From positions 137,019 to 201,018 of the forward strand of contig CAJTXP010000001.1 in NCBI GenBank assembly GCA_910583615.1: a DNA stretch of 64,000 nucleotides. Reading direction: 5' to 3'. This DNA comes from an uncultured Lachnospiraceae bacterium. GTDB taxonomy: Bacteria; Bacillota; Clostridia; Lachnospirales; Lachnospiraceae. Each line of letters begins with the position of its first letter. Position 1 is the first letter of the stretch. Shown here one piece after another: positions 34,533 to 43,560 of this stretch. Below the pieces are notes generated by a model. The model did no database searches and had not been told where the DNA came from. It saw nothing but the letters and a program-made list of their open reading frames with translations. Made by a program: the position numbers and the translations under genes.

Positions 34533-34876
34533 AAAGAGCCACCCGATCGTCTTTTCAATCGAATGGCTCTTTACCAGTCAATCTGAAGTTTCACCCTGAT
34601 TATCTCCTTTCAAGATTATTTCCGGATACTGCCAGATTGTTTTGATCCACTGTTCTGTTTTCATCTCTTATCATGTCCGGGAAAGGATCGGCAATTCTGC
34701 TTTTTCTGCGACTTCTCTTTTCCAGATCCTGTCACCTTACTGCTGACATTCAGATCGTTCCCAACCATGATCAAAATTTCATCTTCCCATTGGACCTTTC
34801 CTCCATTTCCAGAGACTTTTATGTGTCTCTTTCGTTTTGGTGTTTTTATATTACAATATCTTTTCCTGTTTGTCAA
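34533..34876 (-). ncRNA. Candidate small RNA transcription unit, copy 2 of 3
   Basis: Promoter TTGACA (34871-34876), 17 bp, TAATAT (34848-34853). The 5' hairpin is AGAGAC/GTCTCT (34811-34830), a compensatory change relative to copies 1 and 3. Micro-frame GTG AAA CTT CAG ATT GAC TGG TAA at 34571-34594 behind AAAGGAG. Terminal stem 34533-34572 with two G-U pairs on this strand (C-A mismatches on the other). It lies between the YCII gene and the TPP riboswitch. Confidence 0.65.
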
Positions 34877-34934
34877 TTGTTTTCTGAAAATTTATTTATA
34901 TTTTTTTAATTATCTTTGTTTTTTACCCCGGCGT

Positions 34935-35234
34935 TTACAGCAAGTAGTTGTTTTCCCGGTCTGCGATCAGCAGGTCGACCAGTTTACAGACTGCATATCC
35001 GCCGGCGACCAGCGGCTCCGTGCGGCAGATTTCTTCTGCTTCTTCACGGTTTTCGGTTTTCAAGATATACATCCCCGCCATTCCCGGATAGCCTTTGAAG
35101 ACGCCGCACAGTTCCAGTTTTCCCTCCTCGTCCAGCTTTCTTATGTTTTCGACGTGTTCCTCAACTGCCTTTTTGGTCATCCGGTTGTAGGTTTTGCTCT
35201 TTTCAATCATCACCAGGTATCTTAATTTTTCCAT
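34935..35234 (-). CDS. YCII-like small protein
   Basis: 99 residues, alpha/beta ferredoxin-like fold of the YciI family (MEKLRYLVMIEKSKTYNRM, MAGMYILKTENREEAEEICR). The ATG at 35234 has AAAGGA eight bases before it. It stands divergent from a WYL-domain regulator with an inverted repeat, TTTATGATA/TATCATAAA, between them, and is probably that regulator's target. YciI enzymes are thought to have dehalogenase- or dehydratase-like activity, but no reaction can be assigned. Confidence 0.75.
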   Translation of the reverse strand: MEKLRYLVMIEKSKTYNRMTKKAVEEHVENIRKLDEEGKLELCGVFKGYPGMAGMYILKTENREEAEEICRTEPLVAGGYAVCKLVDLLIADRENNYLL

Positions 35235-35295
35235 ACATTGTTTCCTTTCCATTTTTGGAATTTCCCCCCTATGGGGGATCTCGTTTTCTGTTGCA

Positions 35296-35322
35296 TTTAT
35301 GATATAGATAGTTTATCATAAA
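35296..35322. promoter_or_regulatory. Inverted repeat between the YCII gene and the WYL regulator
   Basis: TTTATGATA (35296-35304) and TATCATAAA (35314-35322) form a perfect 9-bp inverted repeat. A second one, CATTCG/CGAATG, follows near 35341-35361. A likely operator for the divergent WYL-domain protein. Confidence 0.6.
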
Positions 35323-35442
35323 TCTGCGATTCATGATCACCATTCGCCGCTCGCCGAATGTGCAGGCCCATTCTTCTCGCTTGCGCTCATTGTATCATAA
35401 AACAGTGACAAATCTTGTCATAATTCCAGAAGGAGTTTCAAA

Positions 35443-36393
35443 ATGTCAAAAGCAGAACGCCTGATTGAAATAATGATCACCATAAATGCCAGAAAAGATT
35501 TTACAGCCGGCGAACTGGCCGAGGAATTTTCTGTATCAAGAAGAACGATTCTGCGCGACCTGCAGGAGCTGGAGCAGGCCGGTTTTCCCATTTACTCTGA
35601 AGTCGGGGCGGCGGGCGGATATCATATCCTGAAAGAACGCGTTTTGCCGCCGATCACTTTTTCAGAGGGTGAAGCCAAAGCTGTATTTTTTGCGTGCCAG
35701 GCGCTTCAGTATTACCGGGATCTGCCTTTTGAGCAGGAAACCATATCCGTTCTGAAGAAATTTTTAAACTGCCTGCCGCTGGATATCCAGCACAGCATTA
35801 CCCGGATTCAGAACAAAGTCGTATTCTGGATTCCGGACCGGCATTGTGATTCGCCGCTGTTAAAATCCATGTTTCAGATCGTCATGAATCGTCATGCCGC
35901 GACCATACGGTATTCCTCTCTGTCTTCAGAAAGTACGCGCACCATCCTGCCGGTGGGACTGTATGCCATGAACGGACTCTGGTACTGCCCCGCATACTGT
36001 ACCGCGTCCAGGCAGATCCGGGTGTTCCGGGTCGACCGCATCCGGGAGATCCTGGCGGAAACACCTTGGCCAAAGGGGAACCATCCGGTTCCTGCGTCTG
36101 TTCAGGAATATCTGGAAAAAACAGAGGTTCCGAATGACTGCCGGCTGAAAATCCGGCTGACGGATACCGGGGTGAAGCGCTGTGAAAGCGAATGCCTGCT
36201 GGCTGGCGGCCTGAAACCATTTCCGGCAGGCGGCGGAGTCGTCGACATGGAAATCAGTCACGACGCTTTGGAATGGGTCGCCGACGTTCTCCTGCCGCTC
36301 GGAAAGCATGCCGTCGTACTGGAACCGGCAGAGCTAAAAGAACGAATGCGGCAGAAAGTGCATGAGTTATACGAGCATTACTGCGAATCATAA
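35443..36393 (+). CDS. HTH-WYL transcriptional regulator
   Basis: 316 residues. DeoR-like winged HTH at the N-terminus (SKAERLIEIMITINARKDFT, EFSVSRRTILRDLQELEQAG). A WYL-type ligand-binding domain covers about residues 140-220, with GLWYCPAYC at the usual 'WYL' strand and FRVDRIREI following it; a WCX-like C-terminus ends the protein. AGAAGGAG precedes the ATG. It probably controls the divergent YCII gene. Confidence 0.88.
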   Translation: MSKAERLIEIMITINARKDFTAGELAEEFSVSRRTILRDLQELEQAGFPIYSEVGAAGGYHILKERVLPPITFSEGEAKAVFFACQALQYYRDLPFEQETISVLKKFLNCLPLDIQHSITRIQNKVVFWIPDRHCDSPLLKSMFQIVMNRHAATIRYSSLSSESTRTILPVGLYAMNGLWYCPAYCTASRQIRVFRVDRIREILAETPWPKGNHPVPASVQEYLEKTEVPNDCRLKIRLTDTGVKRCESECLLAGGLKPFPAGGGVVDMEISHDALEWVADVLLPLGKHAVVLEPAELKERMRQKVHELYEHYCES

Positions 36394-36463
36394 TTGCCTT
36401 GTCGTCTGTGAGCGATGATGATAAAAGAAACGGCAACATTTTAACTGCAACAGGGAGGTTGGC

Positions 36464-37375
36464 ATGAAAAACATTCACGAAATTGCATTTCATCCCGGGA
36501 GCCGGGAAGAGCTGCTTCCAGATTTTGCGGCAGATTTCCCCTATATCGCTTCACGGGCGGAGATGGACTGTTATATCGGGCGGTCTGCGCCCTGGCACTG
36601 GCACAAGGCCGTGGAGATTTTTTATATGGAGAGCGGTTCCCTGACCTACTATACCCCGGGAGGGGCCATGTATTTCCCCACCGGAAGCGGAGGAATGATA
36701 AATTCCAACGTCCTTCATATGACGAAAGCCATGTCCCGGACAGAAGAAAATGTTCCCCTTCTCCATCTTTTTGATCCTTCTCTGATCGCCGGAGAGCAGG
36801 GAAGCCGGATCGAACAGCGCTATGTCACGCCTGTAACCACAGCGTCTCAGCTGGAGATCCTCCCGCTTTTTCCGGAAAATCCGGCACAGAAAAAAATTCT
36901 GGACCAGATCCTTCACGCTTTCCGGCTTTCCGACGCCGCCCCCGGATATGAGATCCGGCTGCGGGAAGCCCTGTCGGAAATATGGCTCCTGCTCTTTGAG
37001 GAAGCCCGCCCTCTGCTGGAGAAAAAACAGGGCGCCGGCAAAAGCAGCGAAAGCATCAAGCAGATGATGGTCTATGTCCATGAACATTATTCGGAAAAGA
37101 TCTCTGTCGCGCAGATTGCCGAAGCCGCTTTCTTAAGCGAACGGGAATGCTTCCGACTGTTCCGGGACTGCCTGCATATGACGCCTGCAGAATACATCAA
37201 AAGCTACCGCCTGCAGAAAGCCTGCCAGATGCTGGCGGGAACCTCAGAACCGCTGACCGTGGTCAGCCAGGCCTGCGGCCTTGGAAGCAGCAGCTATTTT
37301 GGAAAAGTCTTTCGGGAACATGCGCACTGCACGCCGTCCGAATACCGGCAGAAATGGCAGGATTTTGACAGATAA
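36464..37375 (+). CDS. AraC family regulator with N-terminal cupin
   Basis: 303 residues. The N-terminal cupin contains the metal/ligand motif WHWHKAVEIFYMESGSL. A C-terminal double HTH runs from residue about 200 (ISVAQIAEAAFLSERECFRL ... GLGSSSYFGKVFREH, with CTPSEYRQKW). GGGAGG lies before the ATG. Such proteins usually sense a sugar or aromatic ligand; no obvious target operon stands next to it. Confidence 0.92.
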   Translation: MKNIHEIAFHPGSREELLPDFAADFPYIASRAEMDCYIGRSAPWHWHKAVEIFYMESGSLTYYTPGGAMYFPTGSGGMINSNVLHMTKAMSRTEENVPLLHLFDPSLIAGEQGSRIEQRYVTPVTTASQLEILPLFPENPAQKKILDQILHAFRLSDAAPGYEIRLREALSEIWLLLFEEARPLLEKKQGAGKSSESIKQMMVYVHEHYSEKISVAQIAEAAFLSERECFRLFRDCLHMTPAEYIKSYRLQKACQMLAGTSEPLTVVSQACGLGSSSYFGKVFREHAHCTPSEYRQKWQDFDR

Positions 37376-37464
37376 GGGCGGAAAACAGATATGATTCCAC
37401 TCTGGACTGCACTATCATGATACCTGTAACATCAATGGCTGATCTACAGGCAAGGAGGTCCAGT

Positions 37465-37704
37465 ATGATAAAACTGAATATTCTGAACATGGAAAATTTT
37501 CTGAAAACCGTAAACACCTGCAAAAGCGAGGTGCACATGCTTGATTCAAAAGGCGGGAAAACGAATATCAACGGCACCGGCTCTGTACAGGAACGCCTGA
37601 TGGAACAGTTTTTCCAGAGTGGAAAATGCCTGCGGCTGGCTCTGGAGATTCCCGATCCGGGCGATTACATGCGCATTGTATCCTACTATGTGGGGGACTG
37701 TTGA
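37465..37704 (+). CDS. Small conserved-looking protein of unknown function
   Basis: 79 residues (MIKLNILNMENFLKTVNTCK ... DYMRIVSYYVGDC), with AAGGAGG seven bases before the ATG at 37465; the frame is open to 37417 but lacks a site there. I recall similar short proteins in other Lachnospiraceae, without a known function. Terminator-like hairpins follow at once. Confidence 0.7.
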   Translation: MIKLNILNMENFLKTVNTCKSEVHMLDSKGGKTNINGTGSVQERLMEQFFQSGKCLRLALEIPDPGDYMRIVSYYVGDC

Positions 37705-37770
37705 ATCGCCGGTCCCCCGGCATCTTGCCCGGGCCTGACGGTTCGACCTGTCAGGTCCTGTTTTTGTCCG
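37695..37770 (+). terminator. Terminator hairpins after the small protein gene
   Basis: GGGGGAC/GTCCCCC spans the stop codon (about 37692-37718). CCTGAC-GGTTCGACCT-GTCAGG follows at about 37734-37756, with TCCTGTTTTTG after it. Confidence 0.7.
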
Positions 37771-37859
37771 CTTCCCGACCGCTGCTTTCGTTCCTGATAC
37801 CCTCACAGGCAGGGGGAACACACGCCCTCTGCCTTCCTGCATCGTTTTCTGTGTTTATT

Positions 37860-37983
37860 CCCGCGAGCAATGAGCCAAGTGCCGTGCCTGCACGAGCATT
37901 TGGCGAATGCCGCGAGGGTCAATACCCCGCCCCTTGGGGCGTTTCAAATTCCATGCCCCGCTGCTTGCGGCGGGGTTATTGAC
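37860..37983. repeat. GC-rich hairpin cluster, possible REP-like element
   Basis: Nested hairpins: GTCAATACCCCGCC (about 37918-37931) pairs with GGCGGGGTTATTGAC (about 37969-37983), with CGCCCCTTGGGGCG and CCCCGC-TGCTT-GCGGGG-type stems inside. It resembles short palindromic repeats that I have seen scattered in clostridial genomes. It ends seven bases before the HD gene's AAAGGAG. Confidence 0.55.
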
Positions 37984-38000
37984 TGAAAGGAGTAAATTAT

Positions 38001-38597
38001 ATGGAACCAGACAGATTCACTGCCGAACAGTCCCTTAAGGATGCATACAAATCCAATCCGGGTCCCTGGACGGACCATTCCCGCCATGTGGCCGAAGCCT
38101 GCGAACGGATCGCATCGCATTGCAGACATTTATCTTCCGAGAAGGCTTATATTCTCGGGCTGCTCCACGACATCGGGCGTTATGCCGGCGTGACCTCCGA
38201 AAGGCATCTGATCGACGGCTACCGCTACTGCATGGAACGGGGTTGGGAAAAGGCGGCGCAGATCTGCATCTCCCATGCATTCATGATCCCGGATATCCGC
38301 ACTTCCATCGGCACCTTTGATGTAAGCGAAGAAGATTATCAGTTCATGAAAAAATTTGTCATGGAGGCCGTCTATGACGACTATGACCGTCTGGTGCAGC
38401 TGTGCGACTCTCTGGCCCTGCCCGCCGGCTTCTGCCTGCTGGAAAAGCGGTTCGTGGACGTCACGATCCGTTACGGCGTCCATCCCTCCACGGTGGACCG
38501 GTGGAAGAAGGTGCTGGAGATCAGGGCATATTTTGAAAATGAGATCGGATGCTCCATCTATGAACTGCTGCCGGGGGTTGTGGAAAACAGTTTTTAA
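38001..38597 (+). CDS. HD-domain hydrolase
   Basis: 198 residues. The HD metal site is visible as TDHSRHVAEACERIA, then ILGLLHDIGRYAG (the HD pair near residue 56) and the late aspartate in LVQLCDSLALPAG. It probably hydrolyses a phosphate ester of a nucleotide-like substrate. AAAGGAG precedes the ATG. It stands alone, converging with trpB, with a strong terminator between them. Confidence 0.87.
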   Translation: MEPDRFTAEQSLKDAYKSNPGPWTDHSRHVAEACERIASHCRHLSSEKAYILGLLHDIGRYAGVTSERHLIDGYRYCMERGWEKAAQICISHAFMIPDIRTSIGTFDVSEEDYQFMKKFVMEAVYDDYDRLVQLCDSLALPAGFCLLEKRFVDVTIRYGVHPSTVDRWKKVLEIRAYFENEIGCSIYELLPGVVENSF

Positions 38598-38726
38598 TTT
38601 GCCGGTCTTTATCCCGTACGGACTGTTTATCCCTGTTCAATCGAGCAGGGAAGAGCCATCTTCCCCTACTCGCCGCGCAGGGTGCGTGCAGCAAAGCTGC
38701 TGATTTCCTTACGCACCCCTGCGCAT

Positions 38727-38757
38727 TAAAAAAGGCGCCGCAGTTATGCGGCGCCTC
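38727..38757 (-). terminator. trpB terminator
   Basis: On the minus strand GAGGCGCCGCATAACTGCGG and CGCC form a strong stem followed by six T's, ending about 38727. It also lies in the path of the HD gene. Confidence 0.9.
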
Positions 38758-38763
38758 GGTCCT

Positions 38764-40137
38764 CTATTCTACTTTCGGAAGTCTGGCGCGGCTGGCGGCC
38801 AGTTCTTCATCCGTCGGAATGTAGTCGTTCATCTCTCCGTCGTGGAATTTCTCGTAAGCCACCATATCGAAATAACCGGTTCCGGTAAGTCCGAATACGA
38901 TGGTCTTCTCTTCGCCCGTCTCTTTGCAGCGGACCGCCTCGTCGATGGCGACGCGGATGGCGTGGGAGCTCTCCGGCGCGGGCAGGATTCCTTCGATTCT
39001 CGCAAAATACTCCGCCGCCTCGAACACCTCGGTCTGCTTCACGCTGACCGCTTCCATCAGGCCCTGATGGTACAGCTCCGACAGGGTGGAGCTCATGCCG
39101 TGATAGCGGAGGCCGCCTGCATGACTGGCGGACGGGATAAAACCGCTGCCCAGGGTATACATCTTGGAAAGCGGGCAGACCATACCCGTATCGCAGAAAT
39201 CATAGGCGTACACGCCCCAGGTAAAGCTGGGGCAGGAGGCCGGTTCCACAGCGACGATCCGATAGTCCGCCTCACCCCGGAGCTTCTCGCCCATGAACGG
39301 CGCGATCAGTCCGCCCAGGTTTGAACCGCCTCCGGCGCAGCCGATGATCACATCCGGTTTCACCCCGTATTTGTCCAACGCCGCCTTCGTCTCCAGACCG
39401 ATGACGGACTGGTGAAGCAGCACCTGATTGAGCACGCTGCCCAGCACGTAGCGGTAACCCTCGCTGGACACTGCCTTTTCCACGGCTTCGGAGATGGCGC
39501 AGCCAAGGCTTCCAGTCGTGCCCGGATGTTCCGCAAGGATCTTTTTCCCCACCTCGGTCTCCATGGACGGGGACGGGGTCACCGACGCGCCGTAGGTGCG
39601 CATGACCTCCCGGCGGAAGGGTTTCTGCTCATAGGAGCATTTGACCATATATACTTTGCAGTCCAGTCCAAAATAGGAACACGCCATGGAAAGGGCCGTT
39701 CCCCACTGGCCGGCTCCGGTCTCAGTGGTCACGCCTTTGAGTCCCTGTTTCTTTGCATAGTAGGCCTGGGCAATGGCGGAGTTCAGCTTGTGGCTGCCGC
39801 TGGTGTTATTGCCCTCGAATTTGTAATAGATCTTCGCAGGCGTCTGAAGCTTCTCCTCCAGACAGTAGGCGCGGACCAGCGGAGACGGACGGTACATCTT
39901 GTAAAAGCTGCGAATCTCCTCCGGGATCTCAAAAAACGCCGTGCTGTCATCCAGCTCCTGCCGGATCAGCTCCTCGCAGAAGACGCCCGAGAGCTCCTCC
40001 GCCTTCATGGGCTGAAGGGTGCCGGGATTCAAGAGCGGCGCCGGCTTCTGCTTCATATCGGCCCGCAGATTATACCATGCCTTCGGCATCTCGTCTTCGT
40101 TCAGATAGATTTTGTAGGGGATTTTTTCGTTTTTCAT
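38764..40137 (-). CDS. trpB: Tryptophan synthase beta chain, TrpB2 type
   Basis: 457 residues, the long TrpB2 form. The PLP lysine is in NNTSGSHKLNSAIAQA (about residue 112); GAGQWGTALSMACSYFGLDC, CAGGGSNLGGLIAPF and GFIPSASHAGGLRYHG are typical. It joins indole and serine to tryptophan. TrpB2 proteins often act without a TrpA partner, and none is encoded here. GGAGGTAACGACG sets the ATG at 40137. Expression is under a tryptophan T-box. Confidence 0.94.
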   Translation of the reverse strand: MKNEKIPYKIYLNEDEMPKAWYNLRADMKQKPAPLLNPGTLQPMKAEELSGVFCEELIRQELDDSTAFFEIPEEIRSFYKMYRPSPLVRAYCLEEKLQTPAKIYYKFEGNNTSGSHKLNSAIAQAYYAKKQGLKGVTTETGAGQWGTALSMACSYFGLDCKVYMVKCSYEQKPFRREVMRTYGASVTPSPSMETEVGKKILAEHPGTTGSLGCAISEAVEKAVSSEGYRYVLGSVLNQVLLHQSVIGLETKAALDKYGVKPDVIIGCAGGGSNLGGLIAPFMGEKLRGEADYRIVAVEPASCPSFTWGVYAYDFCDTGMVCPLSKMYTLGSGFIPSASHAGGLRYHGMSSTLSELYHQGLMEAVSVKQTEVFEAAEYFARIEGILPAPESSHAIRVAIDEAVRCKETGEEKTIVFGLTGTGYFDMVAYEKFHDGEMNDYIPTDEELAASRARLPKVE

Positions 40138-40303
40138 CGTCGTTACCTCCATATGATTTTCTTTCAGACGCCATGAGTTTACAGTCTGCCTTATGACCTG
40201 TTACCGTCAAATATTCCGCAGCGGGCTGCAGGACATCCGCCCCTCCGTTGCAGCCGCCGAATGGACATGCAGGCATATCTGCCAGGCCCGCTGTCCGCGG
40301 GAA

Positions 40304-40645
40304 TAAAAAAACGTCCTTGACAGAACTTACACTCTGTCAAGGACGAACAGGTACTGATACAGTACGGCATAGTCCGCGGTGCCACCTTGATTCACGGTAT
40401 AACCCGTGCACTTGGCAGGATACCAACATATCCCCGGCATTTATACGCCTGCCTGAAGCGTCGCAGAATACTCTGTGAATGCTCACATTTGACTGCGCCC
40501 TCCGCGGTCCATTTGACAATTTGTTTCCTGCCCGGTTCTCAGCAACCCGGACTCTCTGTATGGGCATCGTTGCCGTTATCTCCGCTTCAACGGTTTGATG
40601 TATGAAATTTTAACATACTATAGCACTCTTGTATACAGATGTCAA
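40304..40645 (-). promoter_or_regulatory. Promoter and tryptophan T-box riboswitch of trpB
   Basis: Promoter TTGACA (40640-40645), 17 bp, TATAGT (40617-40622). The leader has the T-box sequence AGGTGGCACCGCGG (40374-40387). A terminator, CGTCCTTGACAG/CTGTCAAGGACG, then seven T's, lies at 40304-40345. The specifier is probably TGG (40509-40511, within AAATGGACC), the tryptophan codon. Uncharged tRNA-Trp should stabilise the antiterminator and switch trpB on. Confidence 0.93.
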
Positions 40646-40729
40646 CTGTTTTATGAAAATTCAACCGGTTTATTCAAAGAGAGGAACCATTGATTCGGAC
40701 TTTTCCGGACTGCCGCCGCCCGCTCTGTC

Positions 40730-42118
40730 TCAGGAAAGCGCTTTTACAGCGCGCTCCAGTTTCTTTACATAAGGATGGACAAGATAATACAGGTACAGAT
40801 ATTTGCCGCCTGCCTTTTTATTCAGGTCCGCTGCCTTTCCTCCCTGATCCACTACGGGCTTCCAGTCCTCCGAGAACGGAACCGTACTCTCCCTGACTCC
40901 CAGCGCACAGATGCCCGGCGTATCCGGTATGGTATCCTTTTTGTATTCCAGATAGATATAGTCGCCGCCCGCTCCTTTGTTCAAATCCTGATCAATCACG
41001 GAATAATCAGACGGAGAGGGTGTCCTGTCGGCCTTTCCGCGGCTGATAACCCGGATATCCCCTATCTTCTTCGAAGAATCCCTGCCAAGCCGATAGACAA
41101 GATAGATATATTTCCCGCCTGCTTTCTCATTCAGATCACAGTTTGACGGGCTGGTTGTGGGGTTCTTCTTTGTTACAATGTCGCCTTCTTTCAAAAGGTT
41201 CCTGATGTCGCTTCCGCCCGACATGATTACACGCAGATCCGTAATAAAAGGAATTCTGTGCATCGCTTCCAGAAGAACGGCGCGTTCATGCGCGCGGAAT
41301 CCGGCCTCCAGCCTTTTCTTCTGTTCCGGATCCTTCACCAGCTCCCAGAGAGGAATCTCCGCCTGTACCTGATACATGGCCGGCGCTTCTTCCAGGGATT
41401 CCATCCATGTCTTCATAACGTCTTTCCGGTCCTCCCAGTCTGACAATGCAGTAGGAGTTCCCCCTATGGTCCACAGCTCAATCTCAGAATGACCTGCAAA
41501 ATAATCTGCCATCTTTTTATGCTCGGCGGATACATTCGCAGCAATGGATTTGTACTTCGCTTCCGCCATGGCCTTCACCTCAGATATGGATTTTCCTCCT
41601 CTGTCCTTCATGGAAAATTCCATGACGATCCTGCCCCCTGTACGGAAGCTCCGGATCAGATGCGTGCCATAACGCCGAAATATCTCCTCTGCATCACACT
41701 GCCCCAGATCCCTCTGAAACGATTCTGTCAGGCATTCTGACAGTTCATTTGTTGTCAGAATATGGTTATACTGCCTCAGCTGATGAGAGCTGAAGATCTT
41801 TCCATATGCGCTGTTCTCCGAGACAGACTCCGTCAGGCCCGCCGAGGTGGAAAGAGAAGCAGATACATTCAGTACATTATAAGATACTCCGCAGGATGTA
41901 TCAAAGCTCTCTTCCATCTCATATCTAGAAGTACTGATGGCAGTATGACTCTCCGAACGGCTGGTTCCTTCCGGAGCCGTATACCAGGCCGCCGTCCTCT
42001 GTTCCAGAAGCGTTTCATCAAGAATGGGGGTAAATGTCATCCTTTTCTGATTGGCGTAGGAATTGCGGATCTTGTCATATCCGCAGCAAAGATACTTGTA
42101 AAATTCGTTTTTCATCAT
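40730..42118 (-). CDS. MACPF-domain protein with C-terminal beta-prism-like repeats
   Basis: 462 residues. The MACPF signature is exact: YGTHLIRSFRTGG (Y-G-T-H, six residues, G-G; near residue 151). Flanking regions with SASLSTSAGLTESVSE and a long central helix set fit the pore-forming fold. From residue about 345 three repeats recur, AGGKYIYLVYR, GAGGDYIYLEYK and AGGKYLYLYYL, each after DLN; this resembles the membrane-binding MABP/beta-prism of Photorhabdus and eukaryotic MACPF proteins. No signal peptide is present, so release would need lysis or a special route. Sigma factor gene 96 nt upstream. CAGGAGG precedes ATGATG. Confidence 0.8.
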   Translation of the reverse strand: MMKNEFYKYLCCGYDKIRNSYANQKRMTFTPILDETLLEQRTAAWYTAPEGTSRSESHTAISTSRYEMEESFDTSCGVSYNVLNVSASLSTSAGLTESVSENSAYGKIFSSHQLRQYNHILTTNELSECLTESFQRDLGQCDAEEIFRRYGTHLIRSFRTGGRIVMEFSMKDRGGKSISEVKAMAEAKYKSIAANVSAEHKKMADYFAGHSEIELWTIGGTPTALSDWEDRKDVMKTWMESLEEAPAMYQVQAEIPLWELVKDPEQKKRLEAGFRAHERAVLLEAMHRIPFITDLRVIMSGGSDIRNLLKEGDIVTKKNPTTSPSNCDLNEKAGGKYIYLVYRLGRDSSKKIGDIRVISRGKADRTPSPSDYSVIDQDLNKGAGGDYIYLEYKKDTIPDTPGICALGVRESTVPFSEDWKPVVDQGGKAADLNKKAGGKYLYLYYLVHPYVKKLERAVKALS

Positions 42119-42214
42119 TCATTCCTCCTGAATTGTCGCATGATTGTTTTCTGTTTTCGTAACGTTACAATTATCATCCGATTGAAAGAACGTTTGTTCG
42201 AATATTTTTAACAT

Positions 42215-42619
42215 CTATATCAGGATTTTCTTTAATTTTCCAAGTATCTTCTGATGTCTGTAATGCAGAGTCGCCACGGGAATCCCGTCTTCCCTGGAAA
42301 TCTCCCGCAATGATCTCTCATAGACATAGATCCGCCGGATCAGTTCTTTCTCCGGTTCTTCCAGACCGGTAATCGCACACTTCAGCCTCTCCGTCTCCAG
42401 ACGAAGCTCCACCTCCTCTTCTACCGTTCTTCCGCAGCGATCCGCCATCAGCTCGCATCCATTCATCTCTTCCGTATCCAGTGAATCATAGGAAAACACT
42501 TTGTTATGATAATCGGATTCTCTGAAATAGCGCTCCTTGCGCTCTCCCTGGCAGTAAAGCTTGTACACAGGTTCCGTCACCGGAATCTCCTGGCCCTTGA
42601 TTCGAATAAAATACTGCAT
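42215..42619 (-). CDS. Sigma-70-like factor (ICE/Tn916-type small sigma)
   Basis: 134 residues. The N-terminal half (MQYFIRIKGQEIPVTEPVYK, KERYFRESDYHNKVFSYDSL) is typical of the small sigma proteins of conjugative transposons. The C-terminus is a sigma region 4 HTH (LIRRIYVYERSLREISREDG, PVATLHYRHQKILGKLKK). AAAGGTGG precedes the ATG. It sits directly upstream of the MACPF gene on the same strand and may drive it; an upstream GTAACGTTAC palindrome lies in the gap between them. Confidence 0.8.
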   Translation of the reverse strand: MQYFIRIKGQEIPVTEPVYKLYCQGERKERYFRESDYHNKVFSYDSLDTEEMNGCELMADRCGRTVEEEVELRLETERLKCAITGLEEPEKELIRRIYVYERSLREISREDGIPVATLHYRHQKILGKLKKILI

Positions 42620-42773
42620 ATCGTTTCCACCTTTCTTCCGAAGAGGAAACCTGTACCACAGTTAAAACATATCACCTTTTCAATGATATGTCAATTTTTT
42701 TCGAACATGTGTTCTTATTATCGGATATAAAGTAAGAAACAAAAAAGAAACCTGTACCGCACCTGTTCTATCC

Positions 42774-42818
42774 TATCAAAAACTCCCGGCTGCGGATCTG
42801 TCAAAATCCACAGCCGGG
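42774..42818 (-). terminator. Terminator of the ECF S-component gene
   Basis: CCCGGCTG (42785-42792) pairs with CAGCCGGG (42811-42818), with an inner GGAT/ATCC pairing. On the minus strand AGTTTTTTGA follows. Confidence 0.88.
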
Positions 42819-42842
42819 ATGTCTGCTGCAAACCGTATAAAC

Positions 42843-43379
42843 TCACGAATATGCTTTCGCCTCATGCGCAATTTGCCGGATATCCGGAACGGTCAGAAGG
42901 ACCGGATACAGGAGCGCGCCGATCACCAGGCCGCTGATCCCCTGTATGATGTTGGCGGGAACGCTTGCTGCGGCCGCAGCTACGCCGTACATCATCGATT
43001 CGCAGAGGAAATATCCGCCCGCCACCAGCACGATATCCGCGATTCCGCCCAGCACTACCGCCCCGCCGCGGCTTTTTGCCGTTTTGCCGATCTTCTGATA
43101 GATCAGCCCCGCCGCGAAAGCAACCGCGCCCTTGATCACAAACGTGATCGGTACGTAAATGAAATATCCGCCCAGCAGATCCGCCAGAGCAGACCCGATG
43201 CCGGCAGCCAGAAGCCCCCAGTGCGGGCCAAGGATGATTCCGGACAGGATCACCACCGCGTCCCCGGGATGGATATAGCCGCCCGTCCCCGGCGTGGGAA
43301 TCCGTATGGACATGGTCGCCACGCACGCAAACGCCGCAAACAGCGCGGCCAGCACGATTTTCTTCAGATTATACTTCAT
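42843..43379 (-). CDS. ECF transporter S component
   Basis: 178 residues with about five to six hydrophobic segments. IPTPGTGGYIHPGDAVVILS, GPHWGLLAAGIGSALADLLG and IYVPITFVIKGAVAFAAGLI follow the pattern of the riboflavin/HMP-type substrate-binding membrane proteins. It would work with a shared EcfA/EcfT module encoded elsewhere to import a vitamin. The vitamin cannot be named from the sequence. The frame opens with a TTG at 43385, but ATG 43379 has the better-placed AAAAGAGG. Confidence 0.82.
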   Translation of the reverse strand: MKYNLKKIVLAALFAAFACVATMSIRIPTPGTGGYIHPGDAVVILSGIILGPHWGLLAAGIGSALADLLGGYFIYVPITFVIKGAVAFAAGLIYQKIGKTAKSRGGAVVLGGIADIVLVAGGYFLCESMMYGVAAAAASVPANIIQGISGLVIGALLYPVLLTVPDIRQIAHEAKAYS

Positions 43380-43560
43380 GCTCAAAACCTCTTTTCTTTT
43401 TTAAGTTCAGCCTATTGTAAAACATTTCTGGACTGAATAAAATATCCAGTTTTAAAAAATTTAACCAGTCCAGTTTTACTCTCGCACCGTTTTGTGCGGA
43501 AGGGGCTTGAACCTGCACACAACTCCATATATAATTGAGAAAAGGAAAGGGGGACAGAAC

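Noticed and set aside
34661..34876. A 71-codon minus-strand frame within sRNA copy 2
   Set aside because: It begins at the promoter's -35 region, and in the other two copies the same frame is closed by stops, so it is not conserved coding.
40070..40276. Short frames in the trpB leader
   Set aside because: The segment is explained by the T-box leader and its terminator; the frames have no ribosome-binding sites.
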